Source: Leucobacter soli (GTDB lineage Bacteria; Actinomycetota; Actinomycetes; Actinomycetales; Microbacteriaceae). Taken from it: 64,000 nucleotides of DNA. The DNA is taken from NCBI RefSeq assembly GCF_910593785.1, contig NZ_CAJVAP010000007.1:1-64000 (forward strand), given 5' to 3'. A program made the position numbers and the translations under genes. The notes under the pieces were generated by a model. That model was not told the DNA's origin, searched no databases, and saw only the letters and a program-made list of their open reading frames with translations. This document shows, one piece after another, positions 50,328-59,460 of the stretch (positions are counted from its first letter, which is position 1; every line of letters starts with the position of its first letter).

Positions 50328-50939
50328 ATGGCCCAGTCCTTCAATCTCGACGATCTGCTCGGGCAGATCCCCATCGGCGACATCGCGGCCGACTTCGGCG
50401 TCGACGAGTCGACCGCGTCGGCGGCGGTCAAGCAGGCGCTGCCCGGCCTGCTCGGCGGCCTGGCCGTCAACGCCGGCGACGAGGAGGGCGCGAACAAGCT
50501 CGAGCAGGCGCTCGAGAAGCACCGCGGCTCCGAGGCGAAGGGCCGGCTCTCGGCCATCGACACCGCCGACGGCGAGAAGATCGTCGGCCATGTGCTCGGC
50601 GCGAAGCAGGAGGAGGTGGTCCAGGCGCTCGGCGCCCAGTCCGGCGACTCCGGCATCGCGGCGCTGATCCCGAAGCTGCTCCCCATCCTCGCGCCCATCA
50701 TCATGCAGTTCCTCGCGAACGGGCTGGGCACCCAGAAGTCGGAGTCCGCCGCCGACTCGGAGCCGGCCGGCGGCGGCCTGGGCGACCTGCTCGGCGGGTT
50801 GCTCGGCGGTGGGTCCCAGAGCGGCTCCGGTGGCGGTCTCGGCGACCTCCTGGGAGGGCTGCTCGGCGGTGGCGGGTCCGGTTCGTCGGGCGGCGGCCTC
50901 GGCGATCTGCTCGGCGGGATCCTCGGCGGCCGCAAGTAG
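50328..50939 (+). CDS. DUF937-domain protein with Gly/Leu repeats
   Basis: A 203-residue protein. The DUF937 helical domain (about 1-130: LGQIPIGDIAADFGVDESTA, AVKQALPGLLGGLA, IVGHVLGAKQEEVVQALGAQ) is followed by three copies of GGGLGDLLGGLLGGG-type repeats to the end. The repeats form Gly-rich linkers with amphipathic LGDLLGGLL modules. Function unknown; family members in gammaproteobacteria are called YidB. GAGGAAGCAAC precedes the ATG. Confidence 0.85.
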   Translation: MAQSFNLDDLLGQIPIGDIAADFGVDESTASAAVKQALPGLLGGLAVNAGDEEGANKLEQALEKHRGSEAKGRLSAIDTADGEKIVGHVLGAKQEEVVQALGAQSGDSGIAALIPKLLPILAPIIMQFLANGLGTQKSESAADSEPAGGGLGDLLGGLLGGGSQSGSGGGLGDLLGGLLGGGGSGSSGGGLGDLLGGILGGRK

Positions 50940-51009
50940 GCTCCGGCCGGCCCCGGTTCTCCCGGTCGGGGGAGGGCCGGGCGTCGGCCCTCCGGCATGT
51001 CTGCCCGGA

Positions 51010-51021
51010 TACACTTGCAGC
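51010..51021 (+). promoter_or_regulatory. Leaderless -10 element of the dehydratase-murB operon
   Basis: TACACT (51010-51015) followed by 6 nt and a GTG start at 51022. This fixes a start that the reading frame alone leaves ambiguous. Confidence 0.55.
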
Positions 51022-51480
51022 GTGGTCAATCCAGATATCCAGGGCAAGACGTATCCGCCGACGGCGCCCTACCTCGTCGGCCGCGAGAAGGTGCGCGAGT
51101 TCGCTCGCGCCGTGCTGAGCGAGGCGCCGCTCAACCACGACCCCGAGGCTGCGCGGTCCGCGGGCTTCGCCGATGTCGTGGCGCCGCCGACCTTCGCGAT
51201 CGCCGTGCAGGATCTGACCCTGCAGCAGCTGCTCGCCGACGAAGAGGCGGCCGTCGACTTCTCCCGAGTGGTGCACGGAGACCAGCGCTTCAGCTACAGC
51301 CGCCCCATCGTCGCGGGTGACGAGCTGACGGGCACGATGACCGTGACGAGCGTGAAGCAGCTGGGCGGAAACAGTATGGTCACCTCATCGACGGACGTCG
51401 TCGACGCCTCGGGCGACCACGTCGTGACGGCGGTCAGTACGCTCGTCGTGCGTGCCGCCGAAGAGGAGGACCCGGCATGA
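51022..51480 (+). CDS. MaoC-type (FAS1-like) dehydratase, HadA-like subunit
   Basis: A 152-residue hot-dog-fold protein: YPPTAPYLVGREKVREFARA, NHDPEAARSAGFADVVAPPT, VVHGDQRFSYSRPIVAGDEL. It matches the N-terminal MaoC-like dehydratase domain of HadA, the non-catalytic partner in a HadA-HadB type (3R)-hydroxyacyl dehydratase. The GTG at 51022 follows a leaderless promoter. It overlaps the next gene by 4 bp. In organisms without mycolic acids it may act in ordinary fatty-acid metabolism. Confidence 0.85.
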   Translation: MVNPDIQGKTYPPTAPYLVGREKVREFARAVLSEAPLNHDPEAARSAGFADVVAPPTFAIAVQDLTLQQLLADEEAAVDFSRVVHGDQRFSYSRPIVAGDELTGTMTVTSVKQLGGNSMVTSSTDVVDASGDHVVTAVSTLVVRAAEEEDPA

Positions 51481-51902
51481 GCGGCCCCGTCCTCGAGACG
51501 CTGGCGGTCGGCGACGTCGTCGCGGAGCACCGCTACCTCCTCACCCGCGATCGCCTGGTCCGGTACGCCGGCGCGTCCGGCGACTTCAACCCGATCCACT
51601 ACCGCGACGACGTCGCCCGGTCGGTCGGCCTGCCCGGCGTGCTCGCCCACGGCATGCTCACCATGGGCGCAGCGGCCTCGCCCGCGATCGAATGGCTCGG
51701 ATCGGTGGGCTGGGTGCGCGACTACCAGGTGCGGTTCACCCGCCCCGTCCCGGTCGACGCTGAAACGGGTGCCGAGGTCGCGATCGTCGCGACCGTCGGC
51801 GTGCTGGACGCGGAGGCGCGGACCGCGCGCATCGACCTCACCGTGACCTTCGCCGAGCAGACGGTGCTCGGCAAGAGCCGGCTGCTGGTGCAGTTCCCGT
51901 GA
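51477..51902 (+). CDS. MaoC-family dehydratase, HadB-like catalytic subunit
   Basis: A 141-residue hydratase-2-type protein. The catalytic motif is YAGASGDFNPIHYRDDVARS (Asp and His of the hydratase-2 dyad), followed by PGVLAHGMLTMG. It pairs with the upstream HadA-like subunit. Stops and starts overlap on both sides (ATGA and GTGA), so the three genes form one tightly coupled operon ending in murB. Confidence 0.9.
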   Translation: MSGPVLETLAVGDVVAEHRYLLTRDRLVRYAGASGDFNPIHYRDDVARSVGLPGVLAHGMLTMGAAASPAIEWLGSVGWVRDYQVRFTRPVPVDAETGAEVAIVATVGVLDAEARTARIDLTVTFAEQTVLGKSRLLVQFP

Positions 51903-53080
51903 CCGCACCCGCCGGCTCGTCGCCGAGCCCGCCCGCCCGCGGCGAGACGCCGGTGAATCTCGCCGAGCTCACCACGATGCGGGTCGGCGGCCCGGCGGAC
52001 CGGGTGCTCGAGGCCCGCAGCGCCGAGGAGCTCGTGCGCTCGGCGCTCGGACTCTGGGCCGAGGGCGAGGAGTGGCTGCTGATCGGCGGCGGATCGAACA
52101 CGATCGTCTGCGACGAGGGCTTCCCCGGCGCCGTGCTGCTGGTGCGGAACGAGGGCGTGGAACGGGTGGTCGATCCCGAGCTGCCGGAGACCACCGTGCG
52201 CTTGCGCGTGCAGGCAGGCCAGGACTGGGACGGGCTGGTCGCCGCCTGCGTCGAACGCGGCTGGTCCGGCATCGAGGCGCTCTCCGGCATCCCCGGCCGG
52301 GCCGGGGCCGCGCCGATCCAGAACATCGGCGCCTACGGTACCGAGCTCGGTGACGTGCTGCACTCGATCGAGTTCCTCGACGAAGCGAGCGGCGAGGTGC
52401 TGCGTCTCCCCGCCTCCGAGCTGGAGCTGGGCTACCGGCATTCCAGCATCAAGGCGGGCCGGGCCGGGGTCGTGCTCTCGATCGACCTCCTGCTCGACGC
52501 GCACCCCGACCAGGAGAACCCGATGTCCGCGCCCGTCGGGTACGGGCAGCTCGCGGATGCGCTCGGCATCACGATCGGTCAACGCGTGTCGTTGCGCGAG
52601 CTGCGCCGCACCGTGCTGCGCCTGCGCGCCTCCAAGGGCATGGTCCTCGACACCGGGGATCACGACAGCTGGAGCGCTGGATCCTTCTTCACCAACCCCA
52701 TCGTCACCGAGCGCTTCGCGCGCGAGCTGCCGGCCAACGCGCCGCGCTTCCCGCTCGCCGGCGACGAGCCCGCTCCCGCGGTCACGACGTTCGAGGAGCT
52801 CGCGGCCGGCCTGCCGCTCCGCCTGCCCGAGGCCGCCGGCGAGCGTCGGGTGAAGCTCTCCGCCGCATGGCTGATCGAGCACGCCGGCATCGAGAAGGGC
52901 TTCCGGCTGCCTGGCTCGGGCGCCGCGATCTCGTCGAAGCACACGCTCGCGATCACCAACCGGGGGGCTGCGACGGCGGCCGACGTCGCCCAGCTCGCCC
53001 GCTACGTCGTGCAGCGGGTCCAGTCCGAGTTCGGCGTGATCCTGGTGCCCGAGCCGAACCTCTACGGCCTCGAACTCTAG
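51899..53080 (+). CDS. murB: UDP-N-acetylmuramate dehydrogenase MurB
   Basis: A 393-residue FAD enzyme that reduces UDP-GlcNAc-enolpyruvate to UDP-MurNAc in peptidoglycan synthesis. It has the FAD motifs LLIGGGSNTIVCDEG and SGIPGRAGAAPIQNIGAYGT, the catalytic Ser in WSAGSFFTNPIV, and the C-terminal SAAWLIEHAGIEKGFRLPGS with the final FGVILVPEPNLYG (catalytic Glu). It starts with GTG overlapping the dehydratase stop. The dehydratase-dehydratase-murB order is conserved in many actinobacteria. Confidence 0.96.
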   Translation: MTAPAGSSPSPPARGETPVNLAELTTMRVGGPADRVLEARSAEELVRSALGLWAEGEEWLLIGGGSNTIVCDEGFPGAVLLVRNEGVERVVDPELPETTVRLRVQAGQDWDGLVAACVERGWSGIEALSGIPGRAGAAPIQNIGAYGTELGDVLHSIEFLDEASGEVLRLPASELELGYRHSSIKAGRAGVVLSIDLLLDAHPDQENPMSAPVGYGQLADALGITIGQRVSLRELRRTVLRLRASKGMVLDTGDHDSWSAGSFFTNPIVTERFARELPANAPRFPLAGDEPAPAVTTFEELAAGLPLRLPEAAGERRVKLSAAWLIEHAGIEKGFRLPGSGAAISSKHTLAITNRGAATAADVAQLARYVVQRVQSEFGVILVPEPNLYGLEL

Positions 53081-53113
53081 GGCGCGCCTCGCAGCGGCCG
53101 CGGCGGTCCCGGC

Positions 53114-53136
53114 GGGGAAACGCATCGCGTTTCCCC
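53114..53136 (+). terminator. Hairpin after murB
   Basis: GGGGAAACGC (53114-53123) pairs perfectly with GCGTTTCCCC (53127-53136), with a 3-nt loop and outer CCCGG/CCGGG pairing. No T-run. It is the likely end of the three-gene operon. Confidence 0.7.
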
Positions 53137-53348
53137 CAGGGCCGGGATCCGCAGTCGACGATGCTCCCCGCTTCGCAGATGTGGATGAATCCACCAGTCC
53201 GAGCCTGATCTTTTTGTCTGGATTGAACAAGCTTCGACCGGTATGGTGCCGTCCGCCGTTGTGGAGACCGCGCCCGATCCTTGGCGCTCCCAGGCCGCGC
53301 CTCTAGCGTGGCAGCAGCACCGTGCGCACGCCCGTCGAAGGAGCAGAT

Positions 53349-55385
53349 ATGAGCACCACCCCCCGCATCGATGTCAACGCGGTCCGCGACTCCCTCTACG
53401 GGAAATGGAAGACCGAGCGCCTCGAAGCGCGTCGCGTCGCCTCGGATCCGCGGTTCCAGACGATCCCCGGGCAGTCGATGGAGGATCATCGCGCCCGCGT
53501 GCTCGAACAGCTCGGCGGGCTCGTCGAAGCCGGCGCGATCCAGCGGGCCTACCCCTCCGACCTCGGCGGCAGCGACAATCATGGCGGCAACATCGCCGCC
53601 TTCCAGGAACTGGTCTTCGCCGACCCCTCGCTGCAGATCAAGAGCGGCGTGCAATGGGGGCTCTTCGGCGCCGCGATCCTGCACCTCGGTACGCGGACGC
53701 ACCACGAGAAGTGGCTGCCCGACGTGATCAGCCTGAAGCTGCCGGGCGCGTTCGCGATGACCGAGATCGGGCACGGCTCCGATGTCGCCTCGGTCGCGAC
53801 GACCGCCACGTACGATCCCGGTGCCGAGGAGTTCGAGATCCACACCCCGTTCCGCGGAGCGTGGAAGGAGTTCCTCGGCAACGCGGCCCTGCACGGGCAG
53901 GCGGCTGTCGTCTTCGCGCAGCTCATCACCGGTGGTGTGAACCACGGTGTGCACGCCTTCTTCGTCCCGATCCGCACGCCCGAGGGCGAGCTGCTGCCCG
54001 GGGTCGGCGCCGAGGACGACGGGGTGAAGGGCGGTCTCAACGGCATCGACAACGGGCGGCTGCACTTCACGAACGTGCGGATCCCGCGCGAGAACCTGCT
54101 CAACCGCTACGGCGACGTCGCGCCCGACGGTACGTACTCCTCGCACATCGAGAGCCCCGGCCGCCGCTTCTTCACCATGATCGGCACGCTCGTGCAGGGG
54201 CGCGTCTCGCTCGACGGATCCGCCGCGAACGCGATGAAGGGCGCGCTGGCCATCGCCCTGCGCTACGGGGCCGAGCGGCGTCAGTTCCCCGGCCCGGACG
54301 GTCGCGACACGGTGCTCCTCGATTACGGGTTGCACCAGCGCCGCCTGCTGCCGCGACTCGCCGAGACCTACGCCGTCGCCTTCGCCGGGCACCGGCTGCT
54401 CGAGACCTTCGACGAGGTGTTCTCGGGCGCCAACGACACCGATGAGAACCGAGAAGACCTCGAGACCCTCGCCGCCGCGCTCAAGCCGCTCTCGACCTGG
54501 GCCGCGCTCGACGTGCTGCAGGAGGCGCGCGAGGCGACCGGCGGCGCCGGCTTCATCGCGAAGAACCGCCTCACCGGGTGGCGGGCCGACCTCGACATCT
54601 ACGTCACCTTCGAGGGTGACAACAACGTGCTGCTGCAGCTCGTCGGCAAGCGTCTGCTCACCGACTACGCGGCGCAGTTCAAGGACGGCGACGTCGCGGC
54701 GATAGCGAAGGCCGTCGCCGGGCAGATCGGCGAGGGAGCGGTGCGCTTCGGCCTCCGCCAGATCGGTCAGAGCATCGCGGACCTCGGGCAGGTGGCCCGA
54801 TCCGTCGAGGGCGTGCGGGACGAGTCGGCGCAGCGCGAGCTGCTCGCCGACCGCGTTCAGACGATGGTCGCGGCGATCGCGATGGCGCTGCGCGAATCGA
54901 CGAAGGACCTGCCGAAGGAGAGGCGCGCGGCGGCCTCCGCGGCGGCGTTCAACGCGCAGCAGGCCAAGCTCATCGACGCGGCGCGGGCCCACGGCGAACT
55001 GCTGCAGTGGGAGGCGTTCACCGAGGCGCTCGCCGACTTCTCGGGCGACACGCTGACCGTCATGACCTGGCTGCGAGACCTCTTCGGCCTGAGCCTCATC
55101 GAGAAGCACGCGGCCTGGTACCTCGTGAACGGTCGGCTCTCGGGCTCGCGCGTCGAGGCGGTCACCGCGTACATCGACCGACTCCTGGGCCGCATCCGCG
55201 AGCAGGCTCTCGACCTGGTCGACGCCTTCGATCTGACGCCCGAGCTGCTGCGCGCCGAGATCGCGACCGGCATCGAGGCGGAGCGCCAGGCCGAGGCGCA
55301 CGCGCACGTCGAGGCCCGCATCGCCGACGGCACCTGGCCGATCCACGAGAAGGAGCTGCGCAAGCGGGCGCAGGCCGTGTCATAA
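53349..55385 (+). CDS. Acyl-CoA oxidase/dehydrogenase-type flavoenzyme
   Basis: A 678-residue protein of the acyl-CoA oxidase group: PGAFAMTEIGHGSDVASVAT (FAD/substrate block), FGAAILHLGTRTHHEKWLPD, RRQFPGPDGRDTVLLDYGLH, and the catalytic Glu region DIYVTFEGDNNVLLQLVGKR. The C-terminal ~200 residues form the ACOX helical domain. It would oxidise fatty acyl-CoA with O2 to the 2-enoyl product. GAAGGAG precedes the ATG at 53349. A -10-like TAGCGT is at about 53303. It converges with the SnoaL-flavin reductase gene. Confidence 0.92.
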   Translation: MSTTPRIDVNAVRDSLYGKWKTERLEARRVASDPRFQTIPGQSMEDHRARVLEQLGGLVEAGAIQRAYPSDLGGSDNHGGNIAAFQELVFADPSLQIKSGVQWGLFGAAILHLGTRTHHEKWLPDVISLKLPGAFAMTEIGHGSDVASVATTATYDPGAEEFEIHTPFRGAWKEFLGNAALHGQAAVVFAQLITGGVNHGVHAFFVPIRTPEGELLPGVGAEDDGVKGGLNGIDNGRLHFTNVRIPRENLLNRYGDVAPDGTYSSHIESPGRRFFTMIGTLVQGRVSLDGSAANAMKGALAIALRYGAERRQFPGPDGRDTVLLDYGLHQRRLLPRLAETYAVAFAGHRLLETFDEVFSGANDTDENREDLETLAAALKPLSTWAALDVLQEAREATGGAGFIAKNRLTGWRADLDIYVTFEGDNNVLLQLVGKRLLTDYAAQFKDGDVAAIAKAVAGQIGEGAVRFGLRQIGQSIADLGQVARSVEGVRDESAQRELLADRVQTMVAAIAMALRESTKDLPKERRAAASAAAFNAQQAKLIDAARAHGELLQWEAFTEALADFSGDTLTVMTWLRDLFGLSLIEKHAAWYLVNGRLSGSRVEAVTAYIDRLLGRIREQALDLVDAFDLTPELLRAEIATGIEAERQAEAHAHVEARIADGTWPIHEKELRKRAQAVS

Positions 55386-55409
55386 GCGGATCCGGCCCGA
55401 TCGGCGCGG

Positions 55410-56360
55410 CTATGTCAGCTCCTCGAGTCCCGCACCGCCGTAGAACCGTCCCGCCTTGTACACCAACGGAGCCGCATCCGTGACGTCCGCATGCTCCACC
55501 CGCGCGACGAACACCGTGTGCGTCCTCGCCTGGTACCGCTCCTTGATCCGCGCCTCGATCGAGGCCGAGGAGCCGTCGATGAGCGGGCTGCCGAACGGAC
55601 CGCTGCTCCACGCGAGGCCGAGGAACTTGTCGCCGTCCTTGGCTGCGAACCTCCGCACCGTGCCGAGCTGGGCATCGCTCATGATGTTGATGCCCAGATG
55701 AGAGGATGCGAAGAGCGCGCCGTACGTCGATGAGGTCTTCTGCACGCAGACGATGACCAGCGGGGGATCGAGCGAGACGGAGGCGTACGAGTTGACCGCG
55801 AGCCCCCGGGGGGCGCCGTGCTTGTCGACCGTCGTGACGACGGTCACCCCCGTCACGAACTGGCGGTTGAAGCCCTTGATCGACTCGATGTCGATCGCGC
55901 CGGAGAGGTCGTCGGCCACGGTACCTGCGGGGTCGTCCTCGAAGGCGGCGCGCAGGGACGGCACCCCGACGTCCGCGAGGAGCGCGGCCCGGTCCCAGGT
56001 GACCTTCTCGCGAACGATCAGCCCGTCGCGCAAGACCAGCTGGTTCGAGCCCCGGGTGGACACCCGGCACCCCGTCGCTGGCACGCCCCCAAAGTTCCTC
56101 CTGAAGGTGCCGACCGAATTCCAGAACAGCGCTCCCCGCCCGCCGTCGATCACCAGGTCGTCGAGGGTGTTCGACAGATCCGGGAACGCGTCGCGGATAT
56201 CGCGGATGTCCTGCTTCAGCTCGGCGAGCGACATGGTCCGTCCGGATGCCGCGCTCTCCCGTCGATACTCCTCGTGGTAGATCCGATCGAGCGCGTCGAC
56301 CTCGCCCTCGTCCCAGGCCAGTGTCCACGCTCGTGCGATGTGCTCTTTGAACTGATGCAT
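55410..56360 (-). CDS. SnoaL-like domain fused to flavin reductase
   Basis: A 316-residue fusion. Residues 1-140 form a SnoaL/NTF2-like fold (HIARAWTLAWDEGEVDALD, then IYHEEYRRESAASGRT and LFWNSVGTFRRNFGGVPATG). Residues about 155-316 form a flavin-reductase-like FMN-binding domain (FNRQFVTGVTVVTTVDKHGA, PRGLAVNSYASVSLDPPLVI, and FASSHLGINIMSD). The reductase half probably supplies reduced flavin to the divergently encoded LLM monooxygenase. The SnoaL half may bind or transform the substrate. The start, MHQFKEHIAR, is 327 bp from the LLM gene start. Confidence 0.85.
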   Translation of the reverse strand: MHQFKEHIARAWTLAWDEGEVDALDRIYHEEYRRESAASGRTMSLAELKQDIRDIRDAFPDLSNTLDDLVIDGGRGALFWNSVGTFRRNFGGVPATGCRVSTRGSNQLVLRDGLIVREKVTWDRAALLADVGVPSLRAAFEDDPAGTVADDLSGAIDIESIKGFNRQFVTGVTVVTTVDKHGAPRGLAVNSYASVSLDPPLVIVCVQKTSSTYGALFASSHLGINIMSDAQLGTVRRFAAKDGDKFLGLAWSSGPFGSPLIDGSSASIEARIKERYQARTHTVFVARVEHADVTDAAPLVYKAGRFYGGAGLEELT

Positions 56361-56687
56361 GCGGGCCAGGATATGAACGCCGCCGAAAACCCGTCAAGAG
56401 CGGCGCACGGTCTGCCGGAAACCTTTGTGCACTGTACAGAGACGCCGCGCGACTTCTCGATTTCGGGACAACGGCGGTCCTCAGAGGACCCGGCGGCCCT
56501 TTACGGCACCGGACCAGTACGCCTCTCGCACCAGCGAACATCGTCCGGATGTCCAACTGTCGATTTTGTCGGGTCGAACGTGCGTCGAATGGCTAGTGAT
56601 TCGGGGCGGTCAGATTTCTAGGCTCGTCCGGTAGGCGGCCGGAGTCGGCTGCGCAGCCAGGAATTCGGTCTCAGAGGAAGTAGCGTC
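56361..56687. promoter_or_regulatory. 327-bp divergent regulatory region with palindromes
   Basis: No gene is seen. CTGTACAG (56432-56439) and a perfect 15-bp palindrome GGTCCTC-A-GAGGACC (56476-56490) lie between the SnoaL-flavin reductase and LLM genes. A TTGTCGGG/TTCGGGACA pair is also present. These are candidate sites for the PucR-type regulator encoded downstream. AGAGGAAG precedes the ATG at 56688. Confidence 0.5.
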
Positions 56688-57728
56688 ATGCAGTTCGGTT
56701 TGTTTCTTTCCCATCAACGGATCCACGAGCCGAGCGCGTACGCGGAGTCGCTCTTCGTCGAGAAGCGACGCGAGGCAGAACTCGCTGACGAGCTGGGCTT
56801 CGACATGATCTGGATGCCCGAGCACCATCTGATCCACTTCATGCAGGCGCCGAACGCGCTGATGCTCGCGCAATACCTCGGGCAGGGGCTCTCCTTGCGA
56901 GTCGGGACGATGGCGACGCTGCTCCCGCTCCGCCATCCGCTCATCACCGCGGCGGAGGTCGCGCTCACCGCGTCGCTGCTCGGAGACCGCTTCGAGTTCG
57001 GCGTCGGACGCGGCGCCTATGAGTACGAGTTCGTGCGGCTCGGCGTGCCGTTCGCGGATGCGCCTCAGCGGTTCACGGACACGCTCGAGTTCCTCGAGGA
57101 GCTCTGGGCCTCCGAGAGCGGAGCCGCCTCGATGTCGACCGAGGTCTACGACTTCCCGAACGCAGCTCCCTGGCCGCGCATGCCCGGCCGCGACAAGCTC
57201 CGCGTCTGGTACGCGGCGATGACCAGGCCCTCGGTGCTCAAGGCGGCCGAGGCGGGATACAGCGTGGCGACCTGGCCCTTCATCCGGCCGATGTCGGCGC
57301 TCGAGCCGATCGCCGAGGCCTTCCACGAGGGGGTGCGCGCGAACCGGCTCGGCAAGAAGCAGGAGCTCACGGTGCTGCGCGCGACCTTCGTCTCCCACTC
57401 GGAGGAGGAGATCGAGCAGCGCATCGACGAGGCCCTCATCAACCACCGGATCAACCAGCGCCTGCACCACTTCATCCAGAACGCGGACGAGTCGGGCGTC
57501 GTCAGGCCGGACCCGCTGGACGAGGAGCCCTCGCGGGCAGAGGTCAGGGAGAACCTGCTCTTCGGCACCCCCGAGGAGGTCATCGAGAAGCTTCGAGCGT
57601 ACGAGGCTATCGGCGTCGACCAGATCATGACGACCTTCGACTTCGGACCGGAGCATGCAGCGGTGGCACGGTCGATGCGGCTCTTCGCCGACGAGGTCAT
57701 CGCTCCGATGCGGTCGGCAGCGAAGTAG
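56688..57728 (+). CDS. LLM-class flavin-dependent monooxygenase
   Basis: A 346-residue bacterial-luciferase-like enzyme. It has MQFGLFLSHQRIHEPSAYAE at the start, then GFDMIWMPEHHLIHFMQAPN, RVGTMATLLPLRHPLITAAE, and FEFGVGRGAYEYEFVRLGVP. It is likely the oxygenase of a two-component system using FMNH2 from the divergent flavin-reductase fusion. The C-terminal FGTPEEVIEKLRAYEAIGVD is the usual flavin-phosphate region. It heads a run of + strand genes: amidohydrolase, PucR regulator and aldehyde dehydrogenase. Confidence 0.9.
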   Translation: MQFGLFLSHQRIHEPSAYAESLFVEKRREAELADELGFDMIWMPEHHLIHFMQAPNALMLAQYLGQGLSLRVGTMATLLPLRHPLITAAEVALTASLLGDRFEFGVGRGAYEYEFVRLGVPFADAPQRFTDTLEFLEELWASESGAASMSTEVYDFPNAAPWPRMPGRDKLRVWYAAMTRPSVLKAAEAGYSVATWPFIRPMSALEPIAEAFHEGVRANRLGKKQELTVLRATFVSHSEEEIEQRIDEALINHRINQRLHHFIQNADESGVVRPDPLDEEPSRAEVRENLLFGTPEEVIEKLRAYEAIGVDQIMTTFDFGPEHAAVARSMRLFADEVIAPMRSAAK

Positions 57729-57749
57729 GAGACGAGAAAGGACGTGAGC

Positions 57750-59402
57750 ATGTCGCAACGTGTCTTCCTGGGACGGGTCGTCACCCTCGACCGCGACGAC
57801 CGCAGAGGAACCGGCATCCGGACCTCCGGGAGCAGGGTCCGCGATGTGCTCGAGGAGTCGAGTGCGGCCGGGGACGGCGAGATCCTCGACTTCGGGGATC
57901 GGGTGATCCTCCCCGGCTTCGTCGATGCGCACGTCCATCTCGAAGTGACGGCCCGCGCCCTGGTGACGATGGTCGACGTCCGAGTACCGAGGTGCCGCAC
58001 CGTCGCGGATGTGCTGGAGGTGCTGAGCGACGCGAGCGCCGGCTGGTCGGAGCCGGAGAACGTGTGGATGCGGGCCCAGGCGAATCTGTTCTTCGACCAG
58101 AAGCTCGCCGATAAGCGCTACCCCACGCTCGCGGAGCTCGACGGCGCCACGGGGGACATCCCGTTGGTGATCCACGCCGGCGGTCACACCTCCCTGCTGA
58201 ACTCGGCGGCGATCCGTCTATCGGCGCTCGAGCGGTTCTCCACCGGCGAGCAGGGGGCGATGGGCGGAGTCGTGGTCGAACGCGACTCCACGGGCCGTCC
58301 GACCGGCCTCGTCAGCGAGATCGACAGCTTCCTTCCGATCATCGACCGGAGCGAGGGATCCCTCTCGCGGACCCTCGTCGAAGGCGCCCGCGAGCTCTTC
58401 ACCCAGTACGGCGTCACCGTGATCGGCGATATCTCGGGCACCCCGGCGGGAGTGCGCGCCATAGCCGCCGCAGCCGAGTCGGGCGAGATCCCGCAGCGTG
58501 TCGTCGAATACGTCTGCGCTCCGGGGACGCTCGAGTTCGAGGATGCGCTGAGATCTCGCGAGATCTTCGGCGACGGCGAGCGGTTCCACGTCCGAGGCAT
58601 CAAGGTGTTCGCCGACGGCGGCTACTCGTCGCGCAACGCGGCGGTCGACATCCCCTACGTCGACGAATACGCACTGGAGGCCGGCTCGACCGGCACCGTC
58701 AACATCGGCCGCGAGGAGCTGGTGGAAATGGTGAGCCGCAGCGCTCGAGCCGGGCTGCAACTAGCCGTCCACGCGAACGGCGAACGAGCGCAGCGGGAGA
58801 TCGTCGAGGCCGCCGCGGCGGCCGAGAGCGCCGCCGGCCTTCCCGTGCGGATGGAGCACGCGGGGAACCTGATGATGGACGGTACCGCGGACGCGGCATG
58901 GCGCGAGGCCGATGTCGTGCCGATCCCGCAGCCGACCTTCCTGTACAACTTCGGCGACTTCTTTCCGCTCTACCTGGGGGAGGCCGCATCCACCGGACGC
59001 TTCCGCTTCCGGGATCTCTCCGAGCGCGGCTGGCGCCTGGCGGGCAGCTCGGACGTCTTCACGGGTGCGGAGGAGGCTCAATCGAATCCGCTCTTCGGCG
59101 TCTGGAACTGCCTGGCGCGGCGCTCGTTCAACGATGCGGTGATCGAGCCCGACCAGGCGCTGACGCTCGACCAGGCGCTGCGCATGTACACGCAGTACGC
59201 CGCGGACTCGCTTGGCCTGGGTGATAGCTACGGCAGTATCGAGGCAGGGAAGGAGGCCGACTTCGTAGTGCTCGACAGGGATCCCTACGAAGCATCTGCG
59301 GACGAGCTCCTGGAGATACGGGTCGATCACGTGGTGGTCGGCGGGCGTATCGTCCACTCCCGCGACGGAGCGCCGCCGCCGAACGTCTCCGAACGCGGAT
59401 AG
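57750..59402 (+). CDS. YtcJ-family amidohydrolase (Amidohydro_3)
   Basis: A 550-residue metal-dependent hydrolase: VILPGFVDAHVHLEVTARAL (HxH metal site), VIHAGGHTSLLNSAAIRLSA, GIKVFADGGYSSRNAAVDIP (carbamylated-Lys/His region), VHANGERAQREIVEAAAAAE, MEHAGNL, and SSDVFTGAEEAQSNP (catalytic Asp). It belongs to the same family as 37352-38992 but to a distinct subgroup. The ATG at 57750 is 7 nt after AAAGGA; the GTG at 57744 is too close. It follows the LLM gene by 21 bp, so the two are co-transcribed. Confidence 0.88.
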   Translation: MSQRVFLGRVVTLDRDDRRGTGIRTSGSRVRDVLEESSAAGDGEILDFGDRVILPGFVDAHVHLEVTARALVTMVDVRVPRCRTVADVLEVLSDASAGWSEPENVWMRAQANLFFDQKLADKRYPTLAELDGATGDIPLVIHAGGHTSLLNSAAIRLSALERFSTGEQGAMGGVVVERDSTGRPTGLVSEIDSFLPIIDRSEGSLSRTLVEGARELFTQYGVTVIGDISGTPAGVRAIAAAAESGEIPQRVVEYVCAPGTLEFEDALRSREIFGDGERFHVRGIKVFADGGYSSRNAAVDIPYVDEYALEAGSTGTVNIGREELVEMVSRSARAGLQLAVHANGERAQREIVEAAAAAESAAGLPVRMEHAGNLMMDGTADAAWREADVVPIPQPTFLYNFGDFFPLYLGEAASTGRFRFRDLSERGWRLAGSSDVFTGAEEAQSNPLFGVWNCLARRSFNDAVIEPDQALTLDQALRMYTQYAADSLGLGDSYGSIEAGKEADFVVLDRDPYEASADELLEIRVDHVVVGGRIVHSRDGAPPPNVSERG

Positions 59403-59460
59403 AGCATCGGCGGCGAACCCCCACCATGCCATCGGATGAGCAGCTCGATCGTGCAGAAGC

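Noticed and set aside
52953-55346. 797-codon open frame antisense to the acyl-CoA oxidase gene
   Set aside because: Shadow frame.
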